A stretch of DNA of 48,870 nt from Bacillus sp. cl95 (GCF_900115925.1 NZ_FOYF01000010.1:1-48870); one strand, 5' to 3'; positions 1-8,397 are shown, numbered from the stretch's first letter. Translations and numbers: made by a program. The notes: a model not told the origin generated them from the sequence alone.

Positions 1-90
1 TCCCTGAAAGATGATCAGGTTGATAGGTCAGAGGTGGAAGCGCGGCGACGTGTGGAGCTGACTGATACTAATAGATCGAGGACTTAACCA
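1..90 (+). rRNA. 23S ribosomal RNA, 3' end (partial)
   Basis: The window opens inside the last part of 23S rRNA. The conserved end ACTGATACTAATAGATCGAG followed by GACTTAACC is typical of Bacillus 23S. The gene runs in from the left edge, and its exact mature 3' end is estimated. The 130 nt after it are an A/T-rich spacer to the 5S gene with no gene. Confidence 0.93.
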
Positions 91-223
91 AAGTCAAAGA
101 TTTAAAAAGGTGAACTCGTTTTTACTCTTCTTCTAACATTATCTAGTTTTGAGGGAATGAAAAAAAATCATTTTACCTCTTGAAAAAAATCAAAAAGGCA
201 TTATAATAAAATATGTCTTCATA

Positions 224-341
<118 letters not shown>

Positions 342-371
342 TGGTTGATTTTTTAAACCACATAATATTGT

Positions 372-446
372 TCCGCAGTAGCTCAGTGGTAGAGCATTCG
401 GCTGTTAACCGAACGGTCGTAGGTTCGAGTCCTACCTGCGGAGCCA
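372..446 (+). tRNA. tRNA-Asn (GTT), CCA encoded
   Basis: A 75-nt cloverleaf with anticodon GTT and a genomically encoded CCA end. It is first in the tRNA string after 5S. An identical gene opens the second cluster at 47091. Confidence 0.97.
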
Positions 447-491
447 TACTTCTTTAAGTGAAAAACAGCTAATGAGAAGGTAAGCAAATAT

Positions 492-564
492 GCTTCCATA
501 GCTCAGTAGGTAGAGCACTTCCATGGTAAGGAAGAGGTCAGCGGTTCGAGCCCGCTTGGAAGCT
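492..564 (+). tRNA. tRNA-Thr (GGT), no encoded CCA
   Basis: A 73-nt cloverleaf with acceptor pairing GCTTCCA/TGGAAGC and anticodon loop ATGGTAA, so the anticodon is GGT. The discriminator T is followed by TGCC rather than CCA. The 3' CCA must therefore be added after RNase Z-type processing. Confidence 0.95.
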
Positions 565-586
565 TGCCTAACATTTAATTTTATAC

Positions 587-661
587 GGCCCCTTGGTCAA
601 GCGGTTAAGACACCGCCCTTTCACGGCGGTAACACGGGTTCGAATCCCGTAGGGGTCACCA
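587..661 (+). tRNA. tRNA-Glu (TTC), CCA encoded
   Basis: A 75-nt gene with acceptor stem GGCCCCT/AGGGGTC, anticodon TTC and encoded CCA. The second copy at 47279 has the same body but lacks CCA. Confidence 0.97.
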
Positions 662-699
662 TTATTTTTTCGCAAAAGCGAATATTGCTTTCATTATTT

Positions 700-775
700 G
701 GAGGATTAGCTCAGCTGGGAGAGCATCTGCCTTACAAGCAGAGGGTCGGCGGTTCGATCCCGTCATCCTCCACCA
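700..775 (+). tRNA. tRNA-Val (TAC)
   Basis: A 76-nt cloverleaf with acceptor stem GGAGGAT/ATCCTCC, anticodon loop CTTACAA (TAC) and encoded CCA. Confidence 0.97.
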
Positions 776-804
776 TTTTTAACTTTAAGACAAGTTATCA
801 ATAT

Positions 805-880
<76 letters not shown>

Positions 881-894
881 TTTTCTTCATATGT

Positions 895-979
895 GGAGGG
901 GTAGCGAAGTGGCTAAACGCGGCGGACTGTAAATCCGCTCCCTCCGGGTTCGGCGGTTCGAATCCGTCCCCCTCCACCA
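895..979 (+). tRNA. tRNA-Tyr (GTA)
   Basis: An 85-nt class II tRNA with a long variable arm, anticodon loop CTGTAAA (GTA) and encoded CCA. Confidence 0.97.
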
Positions 980-1035
980 TTTATATTTTTTCAAAAAGTG
1001 GACAAGATAATTAGTGTCCTTTTTATTTTGAACAT

Positions 1036-1110
1036 TGGGCTATAGCCAAGCGGTAAGGCATCGCACTTTGACTGCGACATGCGTTGGTTCGAATCCAGCT
1101 AGCCCAGCCA
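1036..1110 (+). tRNA. tRNA-Gln (TTG)
   Basis: A 75-nt gene with acceptor stem TGGGCTA/TAGCCCA, anticodon TTG and encoded CCA. Only 7 nt separate it from the truncated tRNA-Lys copy that follows. Confidence 0.97.
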
Positions 1111-1117
1111 TTTGTTT

Positions 1118-1211
1118 GAGCCATTAGCTCAGTTGGTAGAGCAACGAGCATAACTTCTATGAAATGCTGCGAGTTGTGGAGTTTACGTCTTGCAAAGAGG
1201 TAAACGGAACA
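1118..1211 (+). other. Truncated tRNA-Lys 5' half fused to structured module X (copy A)
   Basis: Bases 1118-1143 repeat the first 26 nt of tRNA-Lys exactly (acceptor 5' strand and complete D-arm). At nucleotide 26 the tRNA stops and a 68-nt module follows (1144-1211). The module begins ACGAGC, forms a hairpin closed by AGCAT/ATGCT, continues GCTGCGAGT, then makes a second hairpin. The second is TGT-GGA-GTTTAC paired with GTAAAC-GGA-ACA and carries a GCAA loop. A full tRNA-Lys starts 34 nt later. The same module, six differences in 68 nt, sits before tRNA-Lys at 47858, and a diverged form before tRNA-Asp at 47436. No anticodon, T-arm or 3' acceptor strand is present, so it cannot be a tRNA. 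The function is unknown. Confidence 0.75.
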
Positions 1212-1245
1212 TCTGACTTTTCTAATTTAGGTTCCAAAAAATCAT

Positions 1246-1318
1246 GAGCCATTAGCTCAGTTGGTAGAGCATCTGACTTTTAATCAGAGGGTCGAAGGTT
1301 CGAGTCCTTCATGGCTCA
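1246..1318 (+). tRNA. tRNA-Lys (TTT), no encoded CCA
   Basis: A complete 73-nt tRNA with acceptor GAGCCAT/ATGGCTC, anticodon TTT and discriminator A. It is followed by TAA rather than CCA. The second copy at 47959 has the same body but encodes CCA. Confidence 0.96.
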
Positions 1319-1389
1319 TAAATAAGTTTGAACTCTCAGGTGGTATATCCTAAGGGTTCGTTTTTGTAAATGTAATACATAGTTGTCAT

Positions 1390-1465
1390 GGGGCCTTAGC
1401 TCAGCTGGGAGAGCGCCTGCCTTGCACGCAGGAGGTCAGCGGTTCGATCCCGCTAGGCTCCACCA
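1390..1465 (+). tRNA. tRNA-Ala (TGC)
   Basis: A 76-nt cloverleaf with anticodon loop CTTGCAC (TGC) and encoded CCA. It is the last gene of the first rRNA/tRNA operon, directly before the terminator. Confidence 0.97.
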
Positions 1466-1482
1466 TCACACTACATATTTTA

Positions 1483-1512
1483 CCTTAAGCAATTATGCTT
1501 AAGGTTTTTTTA
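1483..1512 (+). terminator. Terminator of the rRNA/tRNA operon
   Basis: An 8-bp stem CCTTAAGC/GCTTAAGG with a 6-nt loop is followed by a run of T. It lies 17 nt after tRNA-Ala, as expected for the operon end. Confidence 0.9.
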
Positions 1513-1871
1513 TTTTGCTCGACTTATCCACTGTTGTCCCTATTTTATCCACTATTGTTGAAAAGAGTGAACTTTTTAATAGGTTGTCCACAACATACTC
1601 TAATTTCTTTGTTAAATGCTCTCTAATACGATACAGTTGACGATTTTTATTAAGTAATCAGCCCGACTCCTGTGGAAAACGGGCTTGAATGACCCCGCAG
1701 TGCGTTATGGCGAGAGGATTTCAGTTTATCCAAGGAAAAAGAGTGGATTCCCAACCTGTACTCAAAATACCACTAAATGAAAAGACAAATCCTCTCTGAA
1801 AATAATAGGAGACCATCAATCATAACTGAAAATTAAGAAAAAATCGCATATATATGCATGATTTTGTTGAG
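1513..1871. other. Gene-free spacer with three DnaA-box-like sites
   Basis: No supportable gene is present in about 360 nt. It holds TTATCCACT at 1524 and 1545 and TTGTCCACA at 1584, each one mismatch from the DnaA box TTATNCACA. A weak hairpin GCCCG...CGGGC lies at 1661-1685. The rest is unremarkable. Confidence 0.4.
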
Positions 1872-1901
1872 TTGAGTCATTTGTTTGAAAGCGGTTAAAA
1901 T
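1872..1901 (+). promoter_or_regulatory. Candidate SigA promoter of rocF
   Basis: TTGAGT (1872-1877), an 18-bp spacer and TAAAAT (1896-1901) lie 31 bp before the rocF start codon. This is a moderate match only. No SigL (-24/-12) element was recognised, although B. subtilis rocF uses SigL. Confidence 0.45.
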
Positions 1902-1932
1902 AGTAGTAATAGTGAATAAGGGGGAAATAGAG

Positions 1933-2829
1933 ATGAAGAAGCTTTCAATCATCGGTATGCCTATGGACTTAGGACAAATGAGACGTGGCGTAGATATGGG
2001 ACCTAGTGCAATTCGATATGCCGGGATCAATGAAAACCTAAAAGAACTTTTTGATGAAATCGAGGATTTAGGCGATATTCCTATTGGGAGACCTGAGGTT
2101 CAAATTAAAGAGGGAACAAATTTAAGAAATCTTGACTTGGTTGCAGAGAAGAACGAAATGTTAGCAGAAAAAGTCGATGAAGTTATCAAATCAGGTTCTT
2201 TTCCCCTTGTTCTAGGCGGAGATCATAGCATCGCTATAGGCACTTTAGCAGGTGTGGCTAAGCATTATAAAAATCTAGGTGTGATCTGGTACGATGCTCA
2301 TGGAGACTTAAATACGGCTGAAACTTCTCCATCTGGAAATATTCATGGAATGCCATTAGCAGCAAGTCTAGGGATCGGACATTCAGTACTAACTGAACTT
2401 GGGGGATATAATCCAAAAATTCGCCCTGAGAATGTCGTAATCATTGGAGCTAGGGCTCTAGATGATGGCGAAAAAGAACTAATCAAGGAAATTGGTATGA
2501 AAGTCTATACTATGCACGAAATAGACCGTCTAGGAATGGCAAAGGTAATGGAAGAAACGATTTCTTATTTAAAGGAAAAAACGGATGGGGTTCATTTGTC
2601 TTTGGATCTTGATGGCTTAGATCCTAACGATGCACCAGGTGTAGGTACTCCAGTAATTGGTGGTATCAGCTACAGGGAGAGTCATCTTGCAATGGAGATG
2701 CTTGCGGAAGCAAATATTATTACTTCTGCGGAGTTTGTAGAGGTTAACCCAATTCTTGATGAAAAGAACAGGACGGCAACAGTAGCAGTTGCGTTAATGG
2801 GGTCTTTATTTGGTGAAAAGCTTTTATAG
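1933..2829 (+). CDS. rocF: Arginase
   Basis: Cytosolic arginase, which hydrolyses L-arginine to ornithine and urea using a binuclear manganese centre, as the first step of the arginine-to-glutamate route. The product is 298 residues, the usual length (B. subtilis RocF 296). Visible metal ligands are GGDHS around His98, DAHGD at 121-125 and LDLDGLDP near 230. An in-frame ATG at 1885 exists, but ATG 1933 is chosen because AAGGGGGAAA lies just upstream and the protein then starts MKKLSIIGMPMDLG like its homologues. It stands alone: the upstream rRNA terminator and its own terminator isolate it, and no other roc genes are nearby. Confidence 0.95.
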   Translation: MKKLSIIGMPMDLGQMRRGVDMGPSAIRYAGINENLKELFDEIEDLGDIPIGRPEVQIKEGTNLRNLDLVAEKNEMLAEKVDEVIKSGSFPLVLGGDHSIAIGTLAGVAKHYKNLGVIWYDAHGDLNTAETSPSGNIHGMPLAASLGIGHSVLTELGGYNPKIRPENVVIIGARALDDGEKELIKEIGMKVYTMHEIDRLGMAKVMEETISYLKEKTDGVHLSLDLDGLDPNDAPGVGTPVIGGISYRESHLAMEMLAEANIITSAEFVEVNPILDEKNRTATVAVALMGSLFGEKLL

Positions 2830-2840
2830 AATAATAATGA

Positions 2841-2872
2841 AAAACGCCTGTATTCGATAACAGGCGTTTTTA
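2841..2872 (+). terminator. rocF terminator
   Basis: An 11-bp stem AAAACGCCTGT/ACAGGCGTTTT followed by T residues, 11 nt after the rocF stop codon. It is A/T-flanked on both sides and could also stop the minus-strand Spo0E-like gene. Confidence 0.9.
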
Positions 2873-2967
2873 TCTATTCGCATCAAATGATGAGATTATT
2901 TGGTTCTTCTGCAAAGAGAGTAGAACCCCAAGTTTAAATCTTATTTATTAAATTCCTTATCCTAAAG

Positions 2968-3138
2968 TTATTGATTCCGTCCCACAGCTAAAGAATAATA
3001 TTGATTAAGGAGAGAATCTAGTTTCGCACTTGCTTGTACTACGTCACGGTCTGTTAATGATGAATGTGAAGCAAGTGTTATCATATCTTGTCGACATCTC
3101 TCAATTTCTCTAAGCAAGGAAATCCTTTGCTTTCCCAT
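2968..3138 (-). CDS. Spo0E-like aspartyl-phosphate phosphatase (small protein)
   Basis: A 56-residue reading frame on the minus strand, starting MGKQRISLLREIERCRQD and ending YYSLAVGRNQ. The segment LDSLLNQYYSL matches the signature of the Spo0E/YisI/YnzD family (helix-loop-helix, S..LD.L...Y). Family members dephosphorylate Spo0A~P and so delay sporulation. The predicted helices span about residues 3-22 and 29-48. AAAAGGGG lies upstream of the ATG with rather long spacing. The gene faces away from sigW and converges on rocF. Assignment to the family is good; the actual target is inferred. Confidence 0.8.
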   Translation of the reverse strand: MGKQRISLLREIERCRQDMITLASHSSLTDRDVVQASAKLDSLLNQYYSLAVGRNQ

Positions 3139-3299
3139 TGAAACCAAACCCCTTTTCCAATTTGTATAAAACTCATATTCCCCAAACTGGACTAGTTAAA
3201 CTTTATTAGTAAATATTTGTTAATTTTTTTTGATTATTTTAAAGGCTAATCAGCATTTATTTGTTAAAATACTATTTATCAAAGTTTTTTTACATAAAA

Positions 3300-3326
3300 T
3301 GAAACCTTTTCCGCTATCGATTCGTA
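3300..3326 (+). promoter_or_regulatory. SigW autoregulatory promoter of sigW-rsiW
   Basis: TGAAAC at 3300-3305, a 17-bp spacer and CGTA at 3323-3326 match the known SigW consensus (TGAAAC-N16/17-CGTA). It lies 35 bp before the sigW start, indicating autoregulation as in B. subtilis. Confidence 0.85.
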
Positions 3327-3361
3327 ATATCGTATAGCCGCATTAGAGCGGAGGTAAATAA

Positions 3362-3925
3362 ATGGATGTAATCGTAAAGAAAAGGATAATGGAAGTCAAA
3401 AAAGGTGACCAAAATGCCTTTTCTGAAATTGTCGAAATTTATAAAGATAAAGTGTTTCAGCTATGTTATAGGATGCTAGGTAACCGGCATGAAGCAGAAG
3501 ATATTGCTCAAGAAGCATTTATTCGAGCCTATGTTAACATCAACAGCTTTAATATGAATTTAAAGTTTTCAACCTGGTTATATCGAATTGCTACCAATCT
3601 CTGCATTGACCGAATTCGTAAAAAGAAACCAGATTATTTTCTCGATGCGGAAGTTTCCGGAACGGATGGTTTGACGATGTATTCACAAATTCCGTCGGAC
3701 ACACCACTTCCCGAAAAAGAATTGGAAAGTCTCGAACTGCAAGATACGATTCAAAAGGAAATACTTAAATTACCTGAAAAGTATCGAAGTGCAATCGTAT
3801 TAAAATACGTGGAAGAACTTTCACTAAATGAAATTAGCGAAATTCTTGATCTTCCATTAGGAACCGTAAAGACAAGGATTCATAGAGGCAGAGAAGCATT
3901 ACGACAACAATTGCGGTATGTTTAA
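3362..3925 (+). CDS. sigW: ECF RNA polymerase sigma factor SigW
   Basis: An extracytoplasmic-function sigma factor of 187 residues, identical in length to B. subtilis SigW. Region 2 (about 10-80) contains YRMLGNRHEAEDIAQEAF and the -10 recognition segment WLYRIATNLCIDRIR. Region 4 (about 130-182) carries the helix-turn-helix SLNEISEILDLPLGTVKTRI. It directs the response to cell-wall antibiotics and membrane stress. The start ATG follows GCGGAGGT. It is co-transcribed with its anti-sigma gene rsiW, 15 nt downstream, from a SigW-type promoter. Confidence 0.96.
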   Translation: MDVIVKKRIMEVKKGDQNAFSEIVEIYKDKVFQLCYRMLGNRHEAEDIAQEAFIRAYVNINSFNMNLKFSTWLYRIATNLCIDRIRKKKPDYFLDAEVSGTDGLTMYSQIPSDTPLPEKELESLELQDTIQKEILKLPEKYRSAIVLKYVEELSLNEISEILDLPLGTVKTRIHRGREALRQQLRYV

Positions 3926-3940
3926 TGAGAGGTGAGAACA

Positions 3941-4585
3941 TTGAAATGTCCGGAAGAAATTATAGCCTATATGCACGAGTATTTAGATGAGGAGCTTCAG
4001 CCAAAACAGGAAGAGGAGTTAAGAAAACATCTTCAAGAATGTAACGAGTGCCAAGTGATTTTTAATGAGTTGAAGAAATCGGAGGCACTTGTAAGAAGCA
4101 TTCCTTTCATGCCTGCATCTGCAGATTTTACTGCGAATGTCATGGCAAAACTGCCTAAGGAAAAAAGAAAAGTAGGAATTCAGCGTTGGTTTAAACACCA
4201 TCCAGTACTGACCGCTGCTTCATTATTCCTTCTCTTAATGTCGGGTACCTTATTTTCTGCATATAATCAGGAAAATGATTTTTCTGTTTCCAAACAAGAG
4301 AATGTCATTGTACAAAATGATACCGTCATTGTCCCAAAGGGAGAAGTAGTTAAAGGCGATCTGGTCGTTAAGAATGGGAACATAGAAATTGAAGGTGAAG
4401 TTCAAGGCGATGTGACGGTTATTAACGGCGAGAAATACCTTGCTTCTGCCGGGAAAGTAACTGGAGAAATCGAAGAAGTAAATGAAGCTTTTGACTGGCT
4501 TTGGTATCAGATAAAGAGTACGGCAAAAAGTTTGATTCATGTATTTAAATCAGAATCAAATAATGAGGACAAGTCACTCGAATAG
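3941..4585 (+). CDS. rsiW: Anti-sigma-W factor RsiW
   Basis: A 214-residue single-pass membrane protein that holds SigW inactive and is destroyed by stepwise proteolysis (PrsW, then RasP in B. subtilis). The zinc anti-sigma motif is C3, H30, C34 and C37 (HLQECNEC). The membrane helix is about 84-104 (HPVLTAASLFLLLMSGTLF), and the rest is extracytoplasmic. TTG 3941 is chosen over GTG 3932 because AGAGGTGAG overlaps the GTG, and TTG puts the zinc ligands at exactly the B. subtilis positions. The stop codon lies in the loop of the downstream terminator. Confidence 0.94.
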   Translation: MKCPEEIIAYMHEYLDEELQPKQEEELRKHLQECNECQVIFNELKKSEALVRSIPFMPASADFTANVMAKLPKEKRKVGIQRWFKHHPVLTAASLFLLLMSGTLFSAYNQENDFSVSKQENVIVQNDTVIVPKGEVVKGDLVVKNGNIEIEGEVQGDVTVINGEKYLASAGKVTGEIEEVNEAFDWLWYQIKSTAKSLIHVFKSESNNEDKSLE

Positions 4586-4601
4586 AGTGACTGTTTTATT
4601 G
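4572..4601 (+). terminator. sigW-rsiW terminator overlapping the rsiW stop
   Basis: The stem AGTCACTC/GAGTGACT has a 5-nt loop followed by GTTTTATT. The rsiW stop codon TAG lies at the loop. Confidence 0.85.
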
Positions 4602-4721
4602 TACAGAAGTTCATTGGTTTTTCAGACAACTATATTTTCTGCATACATCAAGTTGCTACCAATCGTATTATTGGATATGCTAACGGTTAGGGTATAGTAA
4701 GACGTCTAGATGTACATATAA

Positions 4722-4749
4722 TTGGTACAGGACAAAATTATGTTATAAT
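4722..4749 (+). promoter_or_regulatory. SigA promoter of cdaA operon
   Basis: TTGGTA (4722-4727), a 16-bp spacer and TATAAT (4744-4749), with TG one base upstream of the -10 (TATGT-TATAAT). About 88 bp upstream of cdaA. Confidence 0.65.
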
Positions 4750-4837
4750 ATAAAAGTTACATATCGTTTGGGAAAGTTTGGACTATGAAGAAAGATCCTG
4801 GGGGTCGTTCTTTGACTAATCATACGGAGGAATAACA

Positions 4838-5656
4838 ATGCCGTTTGAAAATATCGCGTTATTGAAGTATTTGGCAAGTATTGTAGATGTTCTCCTAGTG
4901 TGGTACGTCATCTACAAACTGATTATGGTGATAAAAGGAACAAAAGCCGTTCAATTATTGAAAGGGATTTTTGTCATTTTAATTGTTAGGGTAGTCAGTG
5001 AATTTTTCGGCTTAAGCACGCTGAGTTGGATGATGGAACAAGCCATTACATGGGGCTTCCTTGCCATCATCATTATCTTCCAACCTGAATTGAGAAGAGC
5101 GCTCGAACAGCTGGGACGAGGACGCATTTTCTCCAGAACAGGTGGACAGGAAGAAGAGGAACAAGAAAAAACGATCGAGGCCATCTTGAAAGCTACGGAT
5201 TATATGGCAAAGCGCCGAATTGGGGCATTACTTTCAATTGAGCGTGAAACGGGAATGAGTGATTACATAGAAACAGGCATCCATTTAGATGCTAGAATAT
5301 CTTCGGAATTGCTAATTAATATCTTTATCCCTAATACGCCACTTCATGATGGAGCGGTCATCATCCAGAAAAACAATGTGGCTGCCGCTGCTTGTTACTT
5401 ACCGCTATCTGAGAGCCCATTTATATCAAAAGAGTTAGGTACAAGGCATAGGGCAGCATTAGGCATAAGTGAAGTCACTGATAGTATTACAATTGTTGTT
5501 TCTGAGGAAACAGGAAATGTTTCATTAACTAGAAATGGTGAGTTACATCGAAACTTGTCTCCTGAGACTTTTAGGGAAATGATTACAAGTGAGTTCATGG
5601 CCACAAATTTCGCTTCTTCAACTCGTTGGAACTGGAGGGTGAAGAAAAATGGATAA
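4838..5656 (+). CDS. cdaA: Diadenylate cyclase CdaA
   Basis: A membrane-bound diadenylate cyclase that makes c-di-AMP from two ATP, the second messenger for potassium and wall homeostasis. The product is 272 residues. Three N-terminal membrane helices span about 12-30, 42-58 and 67-82. The DisA_N catalytic domain has DGA at 171-173 and RHR at 203-205, the hallmark ATP and metal motifs. The start ATG follows ACGGAGGAAT. It is the first gene of the conserved cdaA-cdaR-glmM operon, overlapping cdaR by 8 nt. In B. subtilis both CdaR and GlmM bind CdaA and modulate it. Confidence 0.97.
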   Translation: MPFENIALLKYLASIVDVLLVWYVIYKLIMVIKGTKAVQLLKGIFVILIVRVVSEFFGLSTLSWMMEQAITWGFLAIIIIFQPELRRALEQLGRGRIFSRTGGQEEEEQEKTIEAILKATDYMAKRRIGALLSIERETGMSDYIETGIHLDARISSELLINIFIPNTPLHDGAVIIQKNNVAAAACYLPLSESPFISKELGTRHRAALGISEVTDSITIVVSEETGNVSLTRNGELHRNLSPETFREMITSEFMATNFASSTRWNWRVKKNG

Positions 5657-6881
5657 ATTGATGGATAACCGCTGGTTCATGAAAATAGTAGCCTTATTGT
5701 TAGCGCTACTTTTATATTCATCTGTACCGGAAAGCACAAGCACAAAAACATCCGAAGTGAATGTACCTGGTGAGCAAAATACAGAAACGATCGCAGACGT
5801 TCCTGTAAAAACTTATTACGATACTGAAAATCTTGTGGTATCTGGTATACCTGATACGGTAGAGGTTACGCTGAAGGGTCCAAACAGCCATGTCCAGTCG
5901 GCTAAAGCCTTACAGAACTTTGAAGTGTATATAGATTTGACGGATGCAAAGGTCGGTAAACAAACAGTCAAATTGCGCATTAAGGACTTATCAGACAAGT
6001 TGACTGCTACTCTAGAACCGGCATTTGCCAATGTTACGATTCAAGAGAAAGTAACAAAGGAATTTAATGTTGAAGCAGAATTCAACAATAGTATGATAGC
6101 TGAAGGCTTTGTGGCAGGCCAAGCGGTCGTTGAGCCTAATAAGGTAAAAATAACAGGCGCTAAAGATGTTATTGAAAGAATCGCATATGTAAAAGCAACC
6201 CTTGATATGAAGGGAACAATTCAAGATACGGTAACTAGAGAGGCAAGGATTCGTGTCCTCGATCGTGAGCTAAATAAATTAGAAGTTGTGGTAGAGCCTG
6301 AAACTGTAGAAGTAACTGTACCAGTAAAGAGTTCTACGAAGGAAGTTCCTATCAATGTAGTGCAAAAAGGTACACCGCCCACAGGGGTCACTATTACGGG
6401 CATTGATTTAGATATCGATAAGGCAACCATCATAGCTAGTGAAGAGGTCTTGAAAAACACTGAAGCTGTAAGAGTAGAAGTGGATGTAAGTAAAATTGAT
6501 GAAGATACAACACTCACTCTGCCTGTCATCATATCGAATGGCATTTTAAAAGTAACGCCTGAGACAATTAAGGTGAATGTCAGAGTCAATAAGCAAGAAG
6601 GAAAAGAATTGAGCGGTATCCCATTAAAAACGCAAGGGTTATCCGAACAATATAAAGCAGCCTTTAAAGACCCTGTAAATGGAACAGCCAATTTATCTAT
6701 CTATGGACCGAGTGAAACAGTCAGAGAGTTGGATGAGAGTGACTTTACTTTATACGTAGATCTGTCAACTCTTGAAGAAGGCGAACATGATGTGAAAATC
6801 CAGGTTAAAGGTCCATCAAATGTAAGCTGGCGTCTAGTAAAACAAATCGCTAAACTTACGATTACAAAGAGTGAAGTCTAG
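5649..6881 (+). CDS. cdaR: CdaA regulatory protein CdaR (YbbR)
   Basis: A 410-residue protein with one N-terminal membrane anchor (about 8-24, WFMKIVALLLALLLYSSV) and a large extracytoplasmic part made of four YbbR-type beta domains. Repeated segments such as VEVTLKGPNSHV, VKITGAKDVIE and LSIYGPSETVREL mark the domains. It is somewhat shorter than the 483-residue B. subtilis protein. It modulates CdaA activity in homologues. The start codon lies inside the end of cdaA (8-nt overlap), so translation is probably coupled. Confidence 0.94.
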   Translation: MDKLMDNRWFMKIVALLLALLLYSSVPESTSTKTSEVNVPGEQNTETIADVPVKTYYDTENLVVSGIPDTVEVTLKGPNSHVQSAKALQNFEVYIDLTDAKVGKQTVKLRIKDLSDKLTATLEPAFANVTIQEKVTKEFNVEAEFNNSMIAEGFVAGQAVVEPNKVKITGAKDVIERIAYVKATLDMKGTIQDTVTREARIRVLDRELNKLEVVVEPETVEVTVPVKSSTKEVPINVVQKGTPPTGVTITGIDLDIDKATIIASEEVLKNTEAVRVEVDVSKIDEDTTLTLPVIISNGILKVTPETIKVNVRVNKQEGKELSGIPLKTQGLSEQYKAAFKDPVNGTANLSIYGPSETVRELDESDFTLYVDLSTLEEGEHDVKIQVKGPSNVSWRLVKQIAKLTITKSEV

Positions 6882-6921
6882 CTATTATTAGTAAGTTTGA
6901 TAATGAAGGAGAGAAACATAA

Positions 6922-8271
6922 ATGGGTAAATATTTCGGTACCGATGGGGTGCGCGGAGTTGCAAATAGCGAATTAACACCTGAATTAGCATTTAAATTAG
7001 GACGATTTGGAGGTTACGTTTTAACAAAAAACCAAGACCGTCCTAAAGTATTAATTGGAAGAGATACTCGTATTTCAGGTCATATGCTTGAAGGTGCTTT
7101 AGTTGCGGGATTATTATCAATTGGAGCGGAAGTTATGCGCTTAGGTGTTATATCTACACCGGGTGTGGCTTACCTGACGAAAGCACTTGGAGCTCAAGCG
7201 GGAGTAATGATTTCAGCTTCTCATAATCCAGTGGCTGACAACGGAATCAAGTTTTTCGGTCCTGACGGATACAAATTATCTGATGAGCAGGAACTGGAAA
7301 TCGAGGGTTTGATGGATATGGATACAGATCAATTGCCGCGTCCTGTTGGTGCTGAATTAGGACAAGTTAATGATTATTTCGAAGGTGGTCAAAAGTACCT
7401 TCAGTATCTTAAACAGTCTGTCGATGAAGACTTCTCTGGCATCCATATTGCTCTTGACTGCGCTCACGGTGCTACTTCATCATTAGCAACACACCTATTT
7501 GCCGACCTTGATGCAGATTTATCAACGATGGGAGCATCTCCTAACGGTTTAAATATCAACGAAGGTGTAGGATCAACCCATCCTGAAGCACTTTCAGCTT
7601 TCCTTAAGGAAAGAGGTGCTCATCTTGGACTAGCATTCGATGGAGACGGAGATCGTCTTATTGCCATTGATGAAAATGGGGATATCGTAGACGGCGACCA
7701 AATCATGTACATATGCGGTAAGTATTTGAAGGAAACAGGTCGACTCAAGAAAGGCACAGTGGTTTCTACAGTTATGAGTAATCTTGGCTTCTACAAAGGT
7801 CTCGAAGCACATGGAATCCAAAGTGTACAAACAGCTGTAGGCGATCGTTATGTTGTAGAAGAAATGAAGAAAAATGGCTTTAACCTAGGTGGAGAACAAT
7901 CGGGTCATATCATTTTCCTTGATTACAACACAACTGGTGATGGACTATTAACTGGTTTGCAACTAGCGAATATTATGAAAGTGACAAAGAAACCTTTGTC
8001 AGAACTTGCAAATGAAATGAAGAAGTTCCCACAAAAACTTGTTAACATCCGTGTAACGGATAAGCATCATGTTACCGATAACGATAAAGTAAAAGCTGTG
8101 ATTGAAAGCGTAGAATCGGAGATGGCAGGAAATGGCCGTATCCTTGTCCGCCCATCAGGAACTGAGCCATTGGTACGTGTTATGGCAGAAGCTCCTTCTG
8201 AAGAACTTTGCGCAGAATATGTAGAACGAATTTCGGCTGTTGTTCGTGAAGAAATGGGATTAAAAGAATAG
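6922..8271 (+). CDS. glmM: Phosphoglucosamine mutase
   Basis: Converts glucosamine-6-phosphate to glucosamine-1-phosphate for UDP-GlcNAc and peptidoglycan synthesis. It has 449 residues, the usual length. The phospho-serine loop [10 protein letters not shown] puts the active Ser at residue 100. The magnesium loop is DGDGDR near 240, the sugar-binding loop GEQSGH near 325, and the phosphate-binding loop [11 protein letters not shown] near the C-terminus. The start ATG follows GAAGGAGAG. It is third in the cdaA operon, ending at a strong terminator. Its substrate is made by GlmS, encoded next. Confidence 0.97.
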   Translation: MGKYFGTDGVRGVANSELTPELAFKLGRFGGYVLTKNQDRPKVLIGRDTRISGHMLEGALVAGLLSIGAEVMRLGVISTPGVAYLTKALGAQAGVMISASHNPVADNGIKFFGPDGYKLSDEQELEIEGLMDMDTDQLPRPVGAELGQVNDYFEGGQKYLQYLKQSVDEDFSGIHIALDCAHGATSSLATHLFADLDADLSTMGASPNGLNINEGVGSTHPEALSAFLKERGAHLGLAFDGDGDRLIAIDENGDIVDGDQIMYICGKYLKETGRLKKGTVVSTVMSNLGFYKGLEAHGIQSVQTAVGDRYVVEEMKKNGFNLGGEQSGHIIFLDYNTTGDGLLTGLQLANIMKVTKKPLSELANEMKKFPQKLVNIRVTDKHHVTDNDKVKAVIESVESEMAGNGRILVRPSGTEPLVRVMAEAPSEELCAEYVERISAVVREEMGLKE

Positions 8272-8280
8272 ATGGACATC

Positions 8281-8325
8281 ATATGCATAAAGGAACCTGA
8301 TGGAGCCTTTATGCATATTTTTTAT
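8281..8325 (+). terminator. glmM operon terminator
   Basis: A 13-bp perfect stem ATATGCATAAAGG/CCTTTATGCATAT followed by T7, starting 10 nt after the glmM stop. Confidence 0.93.
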
Positions 8326-8397
8326 TATGGCCACTTCTCTGTTTTCTTGTTTTGAGAATTGGGTAAACATTGCAGGACGGTCAATTATAGTTTTTTG

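Noticed and set aside
1144..1211. Module X as a T-box, known riboswitch or tRNA intron
   Set aside because: There is no T-box sequence, specifier loop or terminator. Length is far below a group I intron. Removing it does not rejoin a tRNA other than through the duplicated 5' half.
1524..1592. DnaA boxes as a replication origin
   Set aside because: Only three imperfect boxes, with no dnaA or dnaN and no DNA-unwinding element; reported only as a curiosity.
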